Position numbers and translations under genes: made by a program
In this document: positions 6,259 through 7,654 of the stretch, in pieces
Position numbering within the stretch: the first letter of the stretch is position 1
How the letters are laid out: each line of letters starts with the position of its first letter
The notes under the pieces: generated by a model
The model's input: only the letters and a program-made list of their open reading frames with translations
Databases searched by the model: none
What the model was told of the DNA's origin: nothing
NCBI GenBank assembly: GCA_012799545.1
Contig: JAAZLA010000143.1
Coordinates: forward strand, 1 to 7,654
Origin: Treponema sp.
GTDB lineage: Bacteria > Spirochaetota > Spirochaetia > Treponematales > Treponemataceae
DNA: 7,654 nucleotides
Direction: 5' to 3'

Positions 6259-7654
6259 ATGAAAAGATATCTAGTTAGCATATTTGCCTTATTTTTTTGT
6301 TTTTCTCTCAGTGCAAAAGAGCTCAATGTAGAATTGCTTCATGTAGATACTGTGCTCGTATACCGCGAAGATGGAAAAGCGGATATAAGCGTAAAAACAA
6401 GATGGAATGTAAGTAGCGGCGCGATGTCGGGTTTTTATTTTTCTGGCGAAAAAAATGCGATTCAATTTGACCTCCATAAATCTTGGGCGGAAGTTTTTGA
6501 ACATAACACAAGACAAGAATTCCCTCTCGATATTCTACCCTTGGCCGAAGGGGGCTATGATATAATTATTGCAGATGGAAAATCTCTTTCTGGGCTTGTT
6601 GATTTTGTTTTTACCTACCGTGTAAATCTTGCTGCTTCAGGGCATACTTCTCTTGTTGATAAAAAAGATCGACTAAGCGATAAAAATAATCGCTTGTTTT
6701 ATTTTAATTGGGCACCTGTTGACTGGGACTTAACCGCAAAGTCACGTACAACAGAAATAATTTTTCCTATTTCTATTGATGATTTAATAATTACGGATAG
6801 CGAAACGAAACAAAGAAAAATAGAAATCTTTTTACAAACACTTGGTTTAAATATTAGCAAAGAGACAATTGCAAGCAATACAAAAATAGATTGGTATGAA
6901 GTTGAAGGCTTGGATAAAAAGTCCTATCTCTCCTTGCGCTTTTACCAAGAAAATCTACGAGAAAGAGAAAGCCAGCCTATTATCTTGTATTTAGATGCAA
7001 AATCTGACTTGCTTGTTGACAATCCTATGATAGGGCAAAATATTTTATCCGATACAGGCGATAGCTTTTCTTTTCAAAACTGGGAAGATAAAAACCTAGC
7101 CAAAAAAAATACAAGAGCAATGAAGATTCTCTATGTATTGTTGTTTTTGTTTTTTTGCTTTAGCTCGTTCTCTTTTATAATTGTTTTTTTGAAACAAAAG
7201 AAAAAAGTGAAAAGTGAAAAAAAAGAAGTTTTAAAAATGCTTTTCCCAAATACGGAAACAGTAGCTGTTAGAAAAAATATACATCCCATTGAAATTGCTT
7301 TTTTATTAGCCTTTCCAATTGTGGATTTTATTTATCTTGTCTTGGAAAGTCTTTTTTTAGCTGGAAAAATAGAATACAAAAATTCAAAAAAACTGAGGAT
7401 AGAGAAAAAAAACATTGCTATTTTCGATACATTCGAAAGTGATTTTTTATCATCCTTTGATGATGAAGGATTTTTAGTTTTATCTAAAATTGAAAGGTTT
7501 TACACTAAGGGAATAAAAAAAGCTAAGACTGATACGACTTCTGATCTCACGGAGACTATTGCGTATTGGAGCGAAAAAATAACGAGCACCCAATTTGATA
7601 GCTTGGAAGATAAATCCTTTGTTACCTATTGGTGGACTTTTTCAATCTATGCAA
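6259..7654 (+). CDS. DUF2207-like secreted, membrane-anchored protein (3' end outside window)
   Basis: The frame is open from ATG 6259 to the window end: 465 codons with no stop, so the C-terminus is missing. Residues 1-19 form a signal peptide (basic MKR, hydrophobic core, likely cut after SLSA); the cysteine at 14 lacks a proper lipobox. Residues 20 to about 285 form an extracytoplasmic beta-rich domain, including YREDGKADISVKTRW near the start and FYFNWAPVDWDL (147-158) followed by TTEIIFPISI. A membrane helix at about 288-312 is followed by a basic stretch (KQKKKVK), giving a cytoplasmic C-terminal part. There, IHPIEIAFLLAFPIVDF (341-357) and then LVLESLFLAGKIEYKN match the DUF2207 pattern in which a 'P.E.A.LL' segment precedes 'L..L...G.I.I'. 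DUF2207 is a widespread membrane protein family of unknown function. GGAAG at 6241-6245 is a rather distant ribosome binding site. The family call is from remembered wording; that it is a gene is nearly certain. Confidence 0.85.
   Translation, partial: MKRYLVSIFALFFCFSLSAKELNVELLHVDTVLVYREDGKADISVKTRWNVSSGAMSGFYFSGEKNAIQFDLHKSWAEVFEHNTRQEFPLDILPLAEGGYDIIIADGKSLSGLVDFVFTYRVNLAASGHTSLVDKKDRLSDKNNRLFYFNWAPVDWDLTAKSRTTEIIFPISIDDLIITDSETKQRKIEIFLQTLGLNISKETIASNTKIDWYEVEGLDKKSYLSLRFYQENLRERESQPIILYLDAKSDLLVDNPMIGQNILSDTGDSFSFQNWEDKNLAKKNTRAMKILYVLLFLFFCFSSFSFIIVFLKQKKKVKSEKKEVLKMLFPNTETVAVRKNIHPIEIAFLLAFPIVDFIYLVLESLFLAGKIEYKNSKKLRIEKKNIAIFDTFESDFLSSFDDEGFLVLSKIERFYTKGIKKAKTDTTSDLTETIAYWSEKITSTQFDSLEDKSFVTYWWTFSIYA

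Noticed and set aside
6289..6516. Minus-strand open frames opposite the start of the DUF2207-like gene
   Set aside because: They are antisense to a gene with a signal peptide and a 465-codon open frame, and show no ribosome binding site or recognisable domain.
7452..7475. Inverted repeat ATCCTT/AAGGAT with an 8-base loop followed by five T, resembling a terminator
   Set aside because: The stem is only six mostly AT pairs and lies inside the open frame of the DUF2207-like gene, where the codons read normally.

Overview
The window is a densely packed, one-strand (+) stretch of an AT-rich bacterial chromosome. It holds seven protein genes, two of them cut by the window edges, and gaps no longer than about 80 bases. 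The gene content and protein wording suggest a spirochaete, probably Treponema-like: a LolA-type carrier, a single-pass RodZ-like protein, and a RimO whose N-terminus reads LDQYGCAKNQVDGE. This assignment is inferred from remembered family wording, not from a database search. I see no RNA genes, CRISPR arrays, insertion sequences, phage genes or integration sites.

Left part (1-2699): the C-terminal end of a LolA-like outer-membrane lipoprotein carrier, then a RodZ-like protein (cytoplasmic helix-turn-helix, one membrane helix, large periplasmic part), then RimO, the radical-SAM methylthiotransferase for ribosomal protein S12. The spacing is very tight: a 13-base gap, then an 8-base overlap. 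rimO starts with TTG directly after an in-frame TAG, so its translation is probably coupled to the end of rodZ. Two of these three genes belong to the cell envelope, and rimO rides with them.

Middle (2700-5031): a UvrD/PcrA-type superfamily 1A DNA helicase, complete with all signature motifs and the C-terminal PcrA/UvrD tail domain. A possible extended -10 promoter lies in the 73-base gap in front of it.

Right part (5032-7654): three less familiar genes. First is a soluble protein of about 262 residues that I do not recognise; its first ~85 residues weakly recall the N-terminal part of class-III aminotransferases, but it is too short to be one. Next is a 98-residue, three-helix membrane protein with a GTG start and a strong ribosome binding site. 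Last is the long N-terminal part (465 codons, open at the window end) of a secreted, membrane-anchored protein resembling the DUF2207 family. The last two genes are 22 bases apart and look like one transcription unit.

Overall this is mostly ordinary core-genome sequence. I found no convincing new system. The best candidates for a closer look are the unrecognised 5073-5861 protein and the small membrane protein/DUF2207-like pair.
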